DNA of 63,831 bases from Clostridiales bacterium (GCA_017554745.1 JAFZHS010000025.1:1-63831), one strand, 5' to 3'; positions 16,239 to 25,555 are shown, numbered from the stretch's first letter. The notes: a model not told the origin generated them from the sequence alone. Program-made: numbers and translations.

Positions 16239-16820
16239 ATGGTGAAGTTTAATTGTACAGTAAAGGACATTTTCAGAAGGGCCAACATGATCGATCTGGC
16301 GGTCAGGAAGCTTGCCGATAACGGCTACTCCGAGCATGCTGTTACTTATGCTCTTATAAGGGATAACCTTTATAATGCTCTGGCTTATGCTGCTTCTCAT
16401 ATGAATAAGTGCGAGTATGATGTCGCTGTCAGCTACTTCGGCTCGAGAGAGTCAGAGCAGAAGATAGCCGAGACGGCTTACTATACCCACAGGACCATCA
16501 GGCGCTATGTGCGTAAGGCCTGCGAGCTTGTAAGCATTTATTACTCCGAATACCTGGGCATCGAGTTTTTGCCTAACGAGACCCGTTCCATCCCTTGTGA
16601 GATCTCTTCAGGCTCATTCTGGGAGAAGGTCAATTCTCTTATGAACGGCAGCATCGAGAATGCCTGTGCGGTCATCCTCAGCCGTTATGAGAATAATACA
16701 GTGAACGCAGTCTGCACTGTCTGCTCTATGGGCGCCAAGAAGGTTAAGTCCATCCTTAATGCTTTTGACAGCGTAGTAACGGTTTACGACATGCCTGCCG
16801 AGAAGCGCAGCGCCGTTTAA
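16239..16820 (+). CDS. Hypothetical helical protein with RinA/sigma-like HTH
   Basis: 193 residues, AGAGG before the ATG. Mostly helical and basic. Residues of about 70-95 (ESEQKIAETAYYTHRTIRRYVRKACELV) resemble the region-4-like helix-turn-helix of RinA/ArpU-type phage or sporulation-associated regulators. The rest is unfamiliar. It stands alone, with a hairpin after it (16852-16885). A DNA-binding role is plausible but unproven. Confidence 0.6.
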   Translation: MVKFNCTVKDIFRRANMIDLAVRKLADNGYSEHAVTYALIRDNLYNALAYAASHMNKCEYDVAVSYFGSRESEQKIAETAYYTHRTIRRYVRKACELVSIYYSEYLGIEFLPNETRSIPCEISSGSFWEKVNSLMNGSIENACAVILSRYENNTVNAVCTVCSMGAKKVKSILNAFDSVVTVYDMPAEKRSAV

Positions 16821-16851
16821 TTCACAAATATCGGAATCTCCGTACCGTTGG

Positions 16852-16885
16852 GACAGAGCATTTAAGTTAATCTGAATGCTCTGTC
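16852..16885 (+). terminator. Hairpin after hypothetical gene
   Basis: A perfect 11-bp stem GACAGAGCATT (16852-16862) with 16875-16885 and a 12-base loop. It is followed by TTAATGTT, a weak U-run. Confidence 0.55.
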
Positions 16886-16892
16886 TTAATGT

Positions 16893-16920
16893 TATAATCT
16901 AAGAGCCGGTCTTTGACCGG
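16893..16920 (+). promoter_or_regulatory. -10 element and 5'-terminal hairpin
   Basis: TATAAT (16893-16898) lies 47 bases before the ATG at 16945. The predicted transcript start (~16905) coincides with a 6-bp hairpin CCGGTC-TTT-GACCGG (16906-16920), so the mRNA would begin with a stem. No convincing -35 was found, as the terminator hairpin occupies that place. Confidence 0.4.
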
Positions 16921-16944
16921 TAATCCGTTTTGGAGGATAGATCT

Positions 16945-17433
16945 ATGACTATTACATTCGATAAGCTCCCCAAGAATCTTGATGAACTTAAGGCTTTACC
17001 GCAAGCATCTCTTTCCGAGCCTGAATATACGGCCGCTCTCTTTATTGCCGTCATGATGCACTATATGGAGAATAAGGAAGAGACATACGCTATGCTCGAA
17101 TACCTTAAGGGACCTTACGGATTATCCACATTCGAGAAGCAGTTCTTAGCTGACAGGATGGCAGACGGCAAAGACTGCGTAGTCCGTTCTTTCTTTGGCG
17201 GCACATCACCCGATAATGACTACACACCTTCGATGCCTTACACGATCGAGACAGAGAGAGGTTTTGACCAGGAGATCGAAGGCAGGATGAAGATATTCTT
17301 GGTATCTTCCGGTGCGGACAGCAAGCGCCATATTCTTCTTCGTCATAAGCCTTCCACGAACCAGTGGTTTGTCGAAGACCAGCTCCTCCTCGGAATGGTA
17401 AGAGTACCCAAGACACAGGATCCATGGGCTTAA
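16945..17433 (+). CDS. DUF6935-like protein
   Basis: 162 residues from the ATG at 16945 (GGAGG upstream). The sequence LDELKALPQASLSEPEYTAA, then LEYLKGPYGLSTFEKQFLAD and VRSFFGGTSPDNDYTPSMPY, matches what I recall of DUF6935 proteins of Clostridia. That assignment is from memory and untested. It is soluble, with no known function. It precedes rlmI by 24 bases. Confidence 0.75.
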   Translation: MTITFDKLPKNLDELKALPQASLSEPEYTAALFIAVMMHYMENKEETYAMLEYLKGPYGLSTFEKQFLADRMADGKDCVVRSFFGGTSPDNDYTPSMPYTIETERGFDQEIEGRMKIFLVSSGADSKRHILLRHKPSTNQWFVEDQLLLGMVRVPKTQDPWA

Positions 17434-17457
17434 CGATCTTTAGGAGCACTGATCAAC

Positions 17458-18675
17458 GTGAAGTCTGAGAGAGCCTTTCCCAAGCTTGTAATAACCTCAA
17501 AGGCTGCAAGGTCTTTGAAGACCGGTCATCCGTGGGTTTATGCGGATGAGATCACTTCTATTGAAGGAGAGCCTTCTGACGGCGTTATCGTTGATTGCTT
17601 TGAAGGCACGAGCTGGCAGGGCTCAGGCTTTTATAACTCGAAGTCCAAGATCGCGGTAAGGATCATATCCAGGAACAGCAATGACGTATTTGATGAGAAG
17701 TTCTGGTACAGAAGGATCCTTTATGCCGTAAAGTACCGCATGACCGTAATGCAGGGTGATGACTTCCTCTGCTGCAGGCTGATACACGGCGAAGCTGACC
17801 AGATGCCGGGCTTTACTTGTGACAGATACGGAGACATAGCCGTTACGCAGATCGCCTGCCTCGGCTTGGAGCAGAATAAAGATTCCATATACAAAGCCCT
17901 TATGACGGTCTTTGAAGAGCTCGGACAGCCTCTTACGGGCATCTATGAGCGCAATGAGCTTGCTTTAAGAGAGAAGGAAGGATTAGAGCTCTATAAGGGC
18001 TGGTACGGCGGTGCTGACTATCCGTGCATCACCGAGATCATAGAGAACGGCATTAAGTATTCTGTCGATGTGGAGAACGGCCAGAAGACGGGCTTCTTCC
18101 TTGACCAGAAGTATAACAGGCAGGCTGCTGCCCGCATTGCAAAAGATAAGAACGTGCTCGACTGCTTTACACACACGGGTTCTTTCGGTCTTAACTGCGC
18201 TTTAGGCGGAGCTAAGCATGTTACCAGTGTCGATATTTCTTCCCAGGCTATTGATATGGCAAGAGCAAACGCTGAAAGGAACGGCCTTCAGGATAAGATC
18301 GATTATGTCTGCGAGGATGTTTTCGAGCTCCTGACAAAGATGGCAGAGAAGAAAGACCATTCATTTGACTATATAATCCTTGACCCGCCCGCTTTTACAA
18401 AGTCCAGGCAGACTGTCGATTCGGCCGGAAGGGGATATAAGGAGATCAATCTCAAGGCGATGAAGCTGCTTCCGAGAGGCGGTTATCTTGCCACGTGTTC
18501 GTGCTCACACTTCATGACCGATGAGTTATTCAGGAAGATGCTTTCTGCCGCTGCCAGAGATGCGAGCGTCAGCTTAAGACAGATCGAGGCAAGAACGCAG
18601 GCGCCTGACCATCCGATACTCTGGAATGTTCCGGAGACGGATTATCTGAAGTTTTATATTTTCCAGGTGGTTTAA
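17458..18675 (+). CDS. rlmI: 23S rRNA (cytosine-5) methyltransferase, RlmI family
   Basis: 405 residues, GTG start with AGGAGC upstream. It has an N-terminal PUA-like domain (LKTGHPWVYADEI), then a Rossmann methyltransferase: SAM site LDCFTHTGSFGLNCALGGAK, acidic strand VTSVDIS, catalytic DPPAF, and the Cys-containing motif CSCSHFM. In E. coli RlmI makes m5C1962 in 23S rRNA; the clade here could methylate a related site. Its stop overlaps that of the convergent gene at 18672 by 4 bases. Confidence 0.88.
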   Translation: MKSERAFPKLVITSKAARSLKTGHPWVYADEITSIEGEPSDGVIVDCFEGTSWQGSGFYNSKSKIAVRIISRNSNDVFDEKFWYRRILYAVKYRMTVMQGDDFLCCRLIHGEADQMPGFTCDRYGDIAVTQIACLGLEQNKDSIYKALMTVFEELGQPLTGIYERNELALREKEGLELYKGWYGGADYPCITEIIENGIKYSVDVENGQKTGFFLDQKYNRQAAARIAKDKNVLDCFTHTGSFGLNCALGGAKHVTSVDISSQAIDMARANAERNGLQDKIDYVCEDVFELLTKMAEKKDHSFDYIILDPPAFTKSRQTVDSAGRGYKEINLKAMKLLPRGGYLATCSCSHFMTDELFRKMLSAAARDASVSLRQIEARTQAPDHPILWNVPETDYLKFYIFQVV

Positions 18676-20219
18676 ATCTTTTTATAGAGCTTGAAGCCTT
18701 CGAGGAACGGTTTGCCTGTGTAGTCGATGCAGTAGATCGTCTCTGTCCGGATCAGCTCGTATTTATCCCAATCTGCTGCGCAGAAGTAATCCGTTATGAT
18801 GTAGTCGAAATAGCCTTCTTCGATGAGTTTGTGCTGCTCTTCCAAGATGGCAGTATATGAGTTCTGGATGTTGAGGTAGCAGTAGAACCTGTTAGAAGGC
18901 ATGATGCCTGCCGCGGTGTAGAATCCCGAATCCATGACCTCGTAAGTAAGTATCTTGGCATCAGGCGTTTGATTGATCGTATCTGCCAGACGGAACTGCG
19001 CGAGATAATCCTTCGGCTTGAATATGAGATACATGTTCTTGCACATGACTATCGTAAATGCATAAGTGATAATAAGACCTGCCGAAGCAAAGCGCTTAAT
19101 GAAAGTCGAATGATCTTTTGACGCTTTCGCAATATAGTTCAGGACCTTTACTGCCGGGATCAGCGTGAGGCAGAAACAATAGGCCATGATATATCCGTAA
19201 TAGTAGATCAATACCAGTCTTGTAAAGATAACGCCCAGAGCGGGCGCAAAGGTTATGAGGAACAGAAAGGCAGCCTTCTTGCGGTTAGGCTTTCCTGTGA
19301 ACACGAGGGATATCAGGGACAAGACGAGCATGACTCCGTACATCGGATAGCTCTTTGTAAGCGTTACCGTAGACATAAAAGGAATGTAGATATTCTTGAC
19401 TACAGGGATCGCCGCAAGGCCGTGCGCGTTAACACCTGAATGATAAAGGAACATATTATTATAAAAATATGCTTCCCAGAGAGAGTCTAAAGCTTTATTT
19501 GCAGCGAAATAGATAAGTACCGGAATGCTGATGATAATGACGCCTGAGACAAATCTCCAGACGAGGGACCACAGCTTAACGAAGCTTTTTCTCTTAATCG
19601 TGAGTACAAGTATGTAGAGGCAGAAGCCTGCGAAGAATCCGAGGAATGTGTATTTGATCCAGAAGACGATTCCCGTGAAAAGACCGATGAGAAGTGCTTC
19701 CTTTTTCTCGGGCAGACCGTCGCCTTTGACAATGGCCTTTAATCCGAAGTAAAGCGCGATGGTAAGCAGAGGGAAGCATAGCTCTTCAGCGTTGCCGCCG
19801 AAGTTGAACATCTTGATGGTATAGGTGATGCCCAGGAATAGCGGCATTACTGATATTGCATACTTGGAGGGCTCAACAAACAGCTTGGCTGTTTTCCATG
19901 AGAATACGGCGAAAAGAGATGCCGAGATGCATTCGACTATCCATCCGCCGATAAAAGATTTCTCGGAGATAAGAGCTGCAAGGGCATAGATGAAGTAGAG
20001 AAGAGGCCCCTTCTGTTCATAGAGATCCCTGTAAGGTACGTAGCCATGTATAATGCCTCTTCCGAGCGTGAAAAAACAGTTCGCATCGTCCCACGGATTA
20101 AACGGGTAAAGAGGCGAACTGGCAGACACGAATGTGATCGTGACTGCGGCTGACATTATAAGAATAACAAGCTCTGAACGCGAAAGCTTGCTATTGTCTT
20201 TCAGGCTTTCAGACTGCAT
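18672..20219 (-). CDS. GT-C-like membrane glycosyltransferase
   Basis: 515 residues with about 10-12 membrane segments. The first outer loop carries acidic residues (PFNPWDDANCFFTLGRGIIH) followed by GYVPYRDLYEQKGPLLYFIY. This layout is typical of polyprenyl-phosphate-sugar-dependent GT-C enzymes (ArnT/PMT-like). A soluble C-terminal domain of about 90 residues ends the protein. The acceptor and sugar are unknown. The ribosome site is weak. It has no terminator between it and rlmI (stops overlap). Confidence 0.7.
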   Translation of the reverse strand: MQSESLKDNSKLSRSELVILIMSAAVTITFVSASSPLYPFNPWDDANCFFTLGRGIIHGYVPYRDLYEQKGPLLYFIYALAALISEKSFIGGWIVECISASLFAVFSWKTAKLFVEPSKYAISVMPLFLGITYTIKMFNFGGNAEELCFPLLTIALYFGLKAIVKGDGLPEKKEALLIGLFTGIVFWIKYTFLGFFAGFCLYILVLTIKRKSFVKLWSLVWRFVSGVIIISIPVLIYFAANKALDSLWEAYFYNNMFLYHSGVNAHGLAAIPVVKNIYIPFMSTVTLTKSYPMYGVMLVLSLISLVFTGKPNRKKAAFLFLITFAPALGVIFTRLVLIYYYGYIMAYCFCLTLIPAVKVLNYIAKASKDHSTFIKRFASAGLIITYAFTIVMCKNMYLIFKPKDYLAQFRLADTINQTPDAKILTYEVMDSGFYTAAGIMPSNRFYCYLNIQNSYTAILEEQHKLIEEGYFDYIITDYFCAADWDKYELIRTETIYCIDYTGKPFLEGFKLYKKI

Positions 20220-20246
20220 GAATGACCGCTGGGAGAAAAGCCGGGA

Positions 20247-20606
20247 TTATGCTTCGGCTTTCCACAGACCGTGGAGGTTGCAGTACTCGTAAGCTGCGAT
20301 GACCTTCTCGTCAGATGCGATGGTGAATACGGCAACAGGAGCTTCACCGGGCTTAAGCTGTCTTATGATAGCGCCCTTGTCTGTCTCCAAAGCTACAAAA
20401 GTAATGTAGTGGGCATCCATCATGGGGTGAGCTACTTCGCCTACGGCAACGGTTACTTCCTGACCGTTAATGCTGATCACCGGTACATGCTTCTCACCGG
20501 CAGCATCAGTAGTATTGGGGATGAGTTCCTGAAGATTGCCGCCCTGGCAGTCAGTCTCAAAAAGCTTAGTGACAACAGTACCGCACTTGCCTATAAAGAA
20601 CTTCAT
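20247..20606 (-). CDS. Superoxide reductase with degenerate N-terminal centre
   Basis: 119 residues, TAGGAGG before the ATG. It reduces superoxide to peroxide without making oxygen, an anaerobe defence. All active-site ligands are in place with family spacing: H40, H60, H66, H112 and C109, plus the EKH loop (E38, K39). The N-terminal desulforedoxin centre, normally four Cys, is reduced to C8 and C20, so it should lack the second iron. It is thus a one-iron (class III-like) enzyme on a desulfoferrodoxin backbone. Confidence 0.88.
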   Translation of the reverse strand: MKFFIGKCGTVVTKLFETDCQGGNLQELIPNTTDAAGEKHVPVISINGQEVTVAVGEVAHPMMDAHYITFVALETDKGAIIRQLKPGEAPVAVFTIASDEKVIAAYEYCNLHGLWKAEA

Positions 20607-20785
20607 GGTGAAAACCTCCTATTGGCTTTTAATAGAGTAAAACCATTATATCATTTGTGCGTTTTAATGGCTTTCATATGGCCAATTGAAAATCATTATG
20701 AGGGCGATATTTGCAAACGAGACTAAAACTTAATGGAAACGGCACAGGGACCCAAGAAAATGCCCAAAAATAAAAGGGATTTAAC

Positions 20786-20814
20786 TTAATTGTGCCAGCG
20801 CCGTTATGTATAAT
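20786..20814 (+). promoter_or_regulatory. Promoter of SDR gene
   Basis: TTAATT (20786-20791), 17 bases, TATAAT (20809-20814). The weak -35 is compensated by a consensus -10. Confidence 0.5.
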
Positions 20815-20868
20815 TTCAGCGGAGATCAGGAAAGACTCCGGTGGAAAAATATATGTGAGGTGGAATGT

Positions 20869-21642
20869 ATGGCAAACATTTTCGATTTTACGGGAAGAGT
20901 AGCCGTTGTTACAGGTTGCTCGACAGGACTTGGTGTTCAGATGGCAAAGGCACTTGCTAATCAGGGCTGCAACATTGTAGCGATTGCTCGCCGTCAGAAC
21001 CTCATTGATGAAGTTGCAGCACAGATCGCCCAGACTTACGGCGTAAAGACTCTTGCTGTTAAGCTTGATATTACTGACACAGCAGCAGTTGACGCTGCTA
21101 TCGACGAGATCCTCGAGAAGATGGGAAGGATCGACATCCTCGTAAACAACGCAGGCACAGGTGCTGTCGCACCCGCTGAAGACATTACTGATGAGCAGTT
21201 CATGAATGAGATCGACATCGACCTCTTCGGTACTTTCAGAATGGCAAGAGCTGTTGCCAAGAAGGCAATGATCCCCGCAGGCTTCGGAAGAGTCATCAAC
21301 ATCTCTTCAATGTACGGCCTCGTAGGCAATAAGGTAGCTCCCGCATCTCCTTATCACGCAGCAAAGGGCGGCGTCGTTAACCTTACAAGAGCACTTGCAT
21401 CCGAGTGGGGTAAGTACGGCATCACAGTAAATTCTATCTGCCCCGGTTATTTCTACAGCCCTCTTACAAAGGAGACACTTGATTCCGAGTTCTTCCAGGC
21501 TAATGCAAGAACAATGATCCCTCTTGAAAGATACGGCAACGACGGTGAGCTCGATACAGCTATCTGCTTCCTTTCTGCTCCCGCTACAACATACGTTACA
21601 GGCGTTAACCTCCCCGTAGACGGCGGTTATACTGCAATGTAA
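20869..21642 (+). CDS. SDR oxidoreductase, gluconate 5-dehydrogenase-like
   Basis: 257 residues from the ATG at 20869 (GTGAGGTGG upstream). Classical SDR marks: cofactor site VVTGCSTGLGVQMA, NNAGTG, catalytic S in INISSMYG and YHAAKGG (Tyr-x-x-x-Lys), then PGYFYSP and a terminal VDGGYTAM. The overall sequence is like gluconate/5-keto-gluconate dehydrogenases, but the sugar specificity cannot be settled. It stands alone between a promoter and a strong terminator. Confidence 0.85.
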   Translation: MANIFDFTGRVAVVTGCSTGLGVQMAKALANQGCNIVAIARRQNLIDEVAAQIAQTYGVKTLAVKLDITDTAAVDAAIDEILEKMGRIDILVNNAGTGAVAPAEDITDEQFMNEIDIDLFGTFRMARAVAKKAMIPAGFGRVINISSMYGLVGNKVAPASPYHAAKGGVVNLTRALASEWGKYGITVNSICPGYFYSPLTKETLDSEFFQANARTMIPLERYGNDGELDTAICFLSAPATTYVTGVNLPVDGGYTAM

Positions 21643-21684
21643 CTGCTCAAACAGTTAATTCGCGTTTTTGAGTTTTTAATATCG

Positions 21685-21728
21685 CTGTGCAGGTCTTTTT
21701 GTCAAAAAGACTTGCACAGTTTCTTTTT
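21685..21728 (+). terminator. Terminator after SDR gene
   Basis: A 16-bp stem (21685-21700 with 21704-21719, one G-T) with a 3-base loop and TTTCTTTTT downstream. Confidence 0.88.
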
Positions 21729-21768
21729 GTGTTAGAATTAGCCTTGGATAGTTAAGGGGGACGGATTT

Positions 21769-23628
21769 TTGGAAAACGTCAGCGACAGATTTGTATTCTC
21801 TCGCAAAGAGCTGAAGCGTGCAGGCAGAACAAGCTTTAAACATCACTATCTGATGTTTGTTTTTACCTGCCTTATATCGTTGATCCTGCAGGTAGAGTTT
21901 TTCGCTTCTGATAACATAATCAGCGTCAGACGCCAGGTTATTTCCGATGCGGCGCAGGCTGCTTATGAGCTTACAGGCGCTTCAAGCGTTAAGACTCTTG
22001 AGCATTTTTATACGGGCATAGACGAAGACGCGGACTCTCTTTACAAAGACGTCCGTCAGTATCTTTATACCAAGAGCTTCGAAAACGAGAATACCGCAGA
22101 GATCTTCGGAAGAACGAAGGGAACGCTTAACCAGATAATCAACTTCGTGGCAGAGAATACATTTGTCGCGAATATCTATTCGATCATTACCCAGTTTGTC
22201 GGGTCGGAAAGTGTGGCCCGGTATATTATGATCATCCTTATTTTATTGGTAACGGTTTTCCTGTGGCTTTATTTCCGTAACGTATATATCGCCGTGAGCC
22301 GAAGGATATTCCTCGAAGGCAGGATCTATAAAAAGATCCCGTTCTCCAAGTACCTGTTCTTCATCAAGATGAAAAGATGGACCAGGGCATCGTTTGCTAT
22401 GGGTATAAAGACCGGTTTGGAATTCCTGGGGATGATGACGGTAGTAGGCTGGCCGGTAGTGCATTACGGCCTGTTCCTTGTTCCTTATATCGTTGCCGAG
22501 AATCCTGACGTAAGACCTTTTGAAGCAGTTAAGCTCTCCTGGAACATGATGAAGGGCAATAAGTTTAAGCTCTTCCTTTTGAGCCTGAGCTTCCTCGGCT
22601 GGAATATCCTGGGATTCCTGACATTGGGTTTGGGCAATATCTTTTATGCGAACCCTTACATGATCAGCTGCTATGCCGAATTCTACACCGAGCTCCGAAA
22701 GTACTGCAAAGAAAAGAATATGCCCGGCGCAGAGCTTCTTAATGATACATACCTCTTCGTAAGAGCAGATCCCAATACTCTTCTTGAGACTTACGAAGAC
22801 GTTATTACCGAGCTCAAGAAGCCTGAGTATTCTACGGAAAACCTTGAGACAAAGCGTACCAAGTTCTTCGCTAAGTATTTTGGCTTCGTCATTACGTACA
22901 GCAAGGACGAGAATGAATATGAGAAGCGCGAGGCTTTAAAGCAGAGAATGAAAGCCCTCAAGCTTCAGGCTGACGGTGCGGTATATCCTTCAAGGCTTTC
23001 ACCTATACCTGAGCAGAGAAGAATAACTGCCCTCGATAATATCCATTACCTCAGGCACTATTCGCTCTCGTCTCTGACATTCATGTTCTTTATCTTCTCG
23101 TTCGTCGGCTGGGCATGGGAGCTTTTCTACTACTTCCTCATGAAGGGAAAGCTCATCAACCGCGGCGTTCTCCACGGTCCCTGGCTCCCGATTTACGGAT
23201 TCGGCGGAGTGTTTATCCTTCTGCTCCTTAACGTATTCCGTAAGAGACCGTTTATCTTTACCATCATGACCATGGTGCTTTGCGGATCGGTAGAATATTA
23301 CACAGGCGTCGCATTAGAGTACTTCCTGCACCAGAAATGGTGGGATTACAGCGGATACTTCCTCAATATCAACGGAAGGATCTGCGCAGAAGGCCTGTTC
23401 GTATTCGCAGTAGCCGGCGTATCGTTCACATATGTCTTTGCGCCGATCTTAGATAACCTGATACGTAAGATCAACAAGCATATCCTGAGGTGGTTCTGCA
23501 TCGCGCTGTGTGCTCTGATAATCTTCGATACCATCTACACATGGACGATCAAGCCTAACTCAGGCTACGGCATCACCGGCAGCTTCGATCACGACGAAGA
23601 TCCTGTATACACTGAACAGACAGAATAA
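21769..23628 (+). CDS. DUF975-like / CmpB-type multi-pass membrane protein
   Basis: 619 residues, TTG start 8 bases after AAGGGGGA. The first half has several membrane segments and a DUF975-like core (FSKYLFFIKMKRWTRASFAM, then PDVRPFEAVKLSWNMMKG). The second half (about residue 425 on) holds a five-helix unit with WELFYYFLMKGKLINRGVLHGPW and NINGRICAEGLFVFAVAG. That matches the family called putative ABC transporter type IV (CmpB). Fusion of the two is plausible; transport function is unproven. Confidence 0.8.
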   Translation: MENVSDRFVFSRKELKRAGRTSFKHHYLMFVFTCLISLILQVEFFASDNIISVRRQVISDAAQAAYELTGASSVKTLEHFYTGIDEDADSLYKDVRQYLYTKSFENENTAEIFGRTKGTLNQIINFVAENTFVANIYSIITQFVGSESVARYIMIILILLVTVFLWLYFRNVYIAVSRRIFLEGRIYKKIPFSKYLFFIKMKRWTRASFAMGIKTGLEFLGMMTVVGWPVVHYGLFLVPYIVAENPDVRPFEAVKLSWNMMKGNKFKLFLLSLSFLGWNILGFLTLGLGNIFYANPYMISCYAEFYTELRKYCKEKNMPGAELLNDTYLFVRADPNTLLETYEDVITELKKPEYSTENLETKRTKFFAKYFGFVITYSKDENEYEKREALKQRMKALKLQADGAVYPSRLSPIPEQRRITALDNIHYLRHYSLSSLTFMFFIFSFVGWAWELFYYFLMKGKLINRGVLHGPWLPIYGFGGVFILLLLNVFRKRPFIFTIMTMVLCGSVEYYTGVALEYFLHQKWWDYSGYFLNINGRICAEGLFVFAVAGVSFTYVFAPILDNLIRKINKHILRWFCIALCALIIFDTIYTWTIKPNSGYGITGSFDHDEDPVYTEQTE

Positions 23629-23704
23629 AGCTTTCCTCGACTTAAAGTCCTCCGCACTTCGCTGTCGCTCGTTTGTGCGGAAAAAGTCTCGGAAAAGCTT
23701 TATT
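23624..23704 (+). terminator. Long imperfect hairpin terminator
   Basis: The outer arms (23624-23642 and 23685-23704) are near-complementary, starting AATAAAGCTTTCC, with an inner 7-bp stem TCCGCAC / GTGCGGA (23651-23657, 23675-23681). It lies between convergent genes and may serve both strands. Its two-layer form recalls the post-tRNA hairpin at 55-135. Confidence 0.7.
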
Positions 23705-23723
23705 CTTTATCGGCTGAGAAAAA

Positions 23724-23975
23724 TTACAGGCCGGTAAGGAAATTAATTGCCTGAGCAGCGAGTCCTGTTGCGAGGAGAACTGCAAAGATAACGATGCAGA
23801 TGATCGCGTAGCAGAAATAGGACCTTGCGAAATTCCTCTTATTGATGTTCCTTGAGAATGAGCAGATTATCAGCATGATAAAGCCTACTACAGGTATCGA
23901 GAACAAAAGCTGGTAGCCGAAATAACCCCACATCGAGATCGGACGGTATTCGGCAGGTATGTTGTTGTGTTCCAT
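23724..23975 (-). CDS. Small two-helix membrane protein
   Basis: 83 residues, preceded by AAGGGAG. Two hydrophobic segments (about 20-38 and 53-78) are separated by a basic stretch SFSRNINKRNFARSYF. Short N-terminal cytoplasmic tail MEHNNIPAEYRPISMWGYFG. Function unknown. The real-gene call rests on the ribosome site, hydrophobic pattern and its own terminator. Confidence 0.65.
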   Translation of the reverse strand: MEHNNIPAEYRPISMWGYFGYQLLFSIPVVGFIMLIICSFSRNINKRNFARSYFCYAIICIVIFAVLLATGLAAQAINFLTGL

Positions 23976-24115
23976 ATGTTTTTTCTCCCTTATTCATAGG
24001 TCTTTTTGAACAAAAAAAGGCCGTTTTCGATAAGCGTAAATATAGCACATATAACTTGTATTTCCTTTAAGAAAATGTTAATTTACCTCATATTGTTTTT
24101 TAAGAGGGAATAGTT

Positions 24116-25384
24116 ATGGAGAAGAAGCCTTTTGTTACTAAGAGCCAGATCGAAGAGATCGCAAAAACACACCACACGCCGTTCTACATTTACGATGAGA
24201 AGGGCATCCGCGAGAACTGCAAGCGTGTAAAAGAGGCTTTTGCCTGGAATAAGGGCTTTAATGAGTTTTTTGCAGTAAAGGCAACACCTAATCCTTATAT
24301 CCTGGACATCATCAACGATTACGGATTCGGTTTTGACTGTTCTTCTGAGGCAGAACTTATTCTTGCTGACGCAGTTGGCGGACCGATCATGTTCTCGTCC
24401 AATGACACTCCCGCAAGAGAGTATGCGCTCTGCGCAAATCTCGGAGGCATCATTAATCTCGACGATATCACGCATATTCCGTTCCTTGAGTACATCTTAG
24501 GACCTGTTTTCCCTGAGGTCATGAGCTGCAGGTATAATCCGGGCGGAGTATTCAAGCTCAGCAACGGCATCATGGATAATCCCGGCGATTCCAAGTACGG
24601 AATGACAAAGGAGCAGCTCATCGAGGCTTACACACAGCTCAAGGCTCACGGCGTAAAGAAGTTCGGAATCCATGCTTTCCTTGCAAGTAACACTGTTACA
24701 AACGAATATTATCCTACTCTTGCGGGCCAGCTCTTTGAGCTCGTAGTAGAGATCGCAGAGAAGGTAGGAATCGAATTTGCTTTCGTTAATCTCTCGGGCG
24801 GCGTAGGCATCGGTTACAGACCTGAGGATACACAGAATGACATCATGGCGATCGGTGAGGGCGTAAGAAAGCAGTTCGAGCGCGTTCTCGTACCTGCAGG
24901 CATGGGCGATGTCGCAATCTATACTGAGATGGGAAGATTCATGCTCGCACCTTACGGCATGCTCATCACCAAGGCCGTTCACGAGAAGCACATTTATAAG
25001 GAATATATCGGTGTAGATGCGTGCGCTGCAAACCTTATGAGACCTGCAATGTACGGCGCATATCACCACATTACCGTCCTCGGCAAGGAAAATGAACCCT
25101 GTGACCATAAGTATGACGTATCCGGCAGCCTCTGCGAGAACAACGATAAGTTTGCTATCGACAGAATGCTCCCGAAGATCGATATGGGCGATTATCTTGC
25201 AATTCACGATGCAGGCGCTCACGGCTTTGCTATGGGTTACAACTACAACGGAAGACTCTGGTGCTCAGAGCTCCTGCTCAAGGAAGACGGCTCCGTAGAA
25301 GAGATCAGAAGAGCACAGACGCTCAACGACTACTTCTCAACGTTCGACAACACCAAGTATGCTAACAAGCTTATCAGCAACTGA
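24116..25384 (+). CDS. lysA: Diaminopimelate decarboxylase
   Basis: 422 residues, AGAGGG before the ATG. A PLP-dependent fold III enzyme making L-lysine from meso-diaminopimelate. Marks seen: PLP lysine K55 in FFAVKATPNPYILDI, FGFDCSSEAEL, GVGIGYRPE near residue 225-235, EMGRFMLAPYG, and the ENNDKFA/GAHGFAMGYNYNG region. Length is typical. It stands alone, away from other lysine or peptidoglycan genes. Confidence 0.9.
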   Translation: MEKKPFVTKSQIEEIAKTHHTPFYIYDEKGIRENCKRVKEAFAWNKGFNEFFAVKATPNPYILDIINDYGFGFDCSSEAELILADAVGGPIMFSSNDTPAREYALCANLGGIINLDDITHIPFLEYILGPVFPEVMSCRYNPGGVFKLSNGIMDNPGDSKYGMTKEQLIEAYTQLKAHGVKKFGIHAFLASNTVTNEYYPTLAGQLFELVVEIAEKVGIEFAFVNLSGGVGIGYRPEDTQNDIMAIGEGVRKQFERVLVPAGMGDVAIYTEMGRFMLAPYGMLITKAVHEKHIYKEYIGVDACAANLMRPAMYGAYHHITVLGKENEPCDHKYDVSGSLCENNDKFAIDRMLPKIDMGDYLAIHDAGAHGFAMGYNYNGRLWCSELLLKEDGSVEEIRRAQTLNDYFSTFDNTKYANKLISN

Positions 25385-25448
25385 TACCGTAAAAGCCTGA
25401 AAACATAGCGTTTGCGGCGTTTTAGCCATATCTTATTTCACTAATAAC

Positions 25449-25489
25449 AAGGTTCTGCGATTGTGCAATATGCACAAAAACAGAACCTT
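25449..25489 (+). terminator. Two-layer hairpin after lysA
   Basis: AAGGTTCTG (25449-25457) pairs with CAGAACCTT (25481-25489) around an inner TGTGCA / TGCACA stem. It is followed by TGTGTTATG rather than a U-run. Terminator is likely. Confidence 0.6.
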
Positions 25490-25555
25490 TGTGTTATGCA
25501 ATCTGTTAAGTAAATCCATTGTTTGAACCGGGGATGAAGTGTACCATTAGGCTGT

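Noticed and set aside
24497..25222. 241-codon open frame antisense to lysA
   Set aside because: It lies wholly inside lysA, has no ribosome site or domain, and its composition is what the lysA codon bias gives on the other strand.
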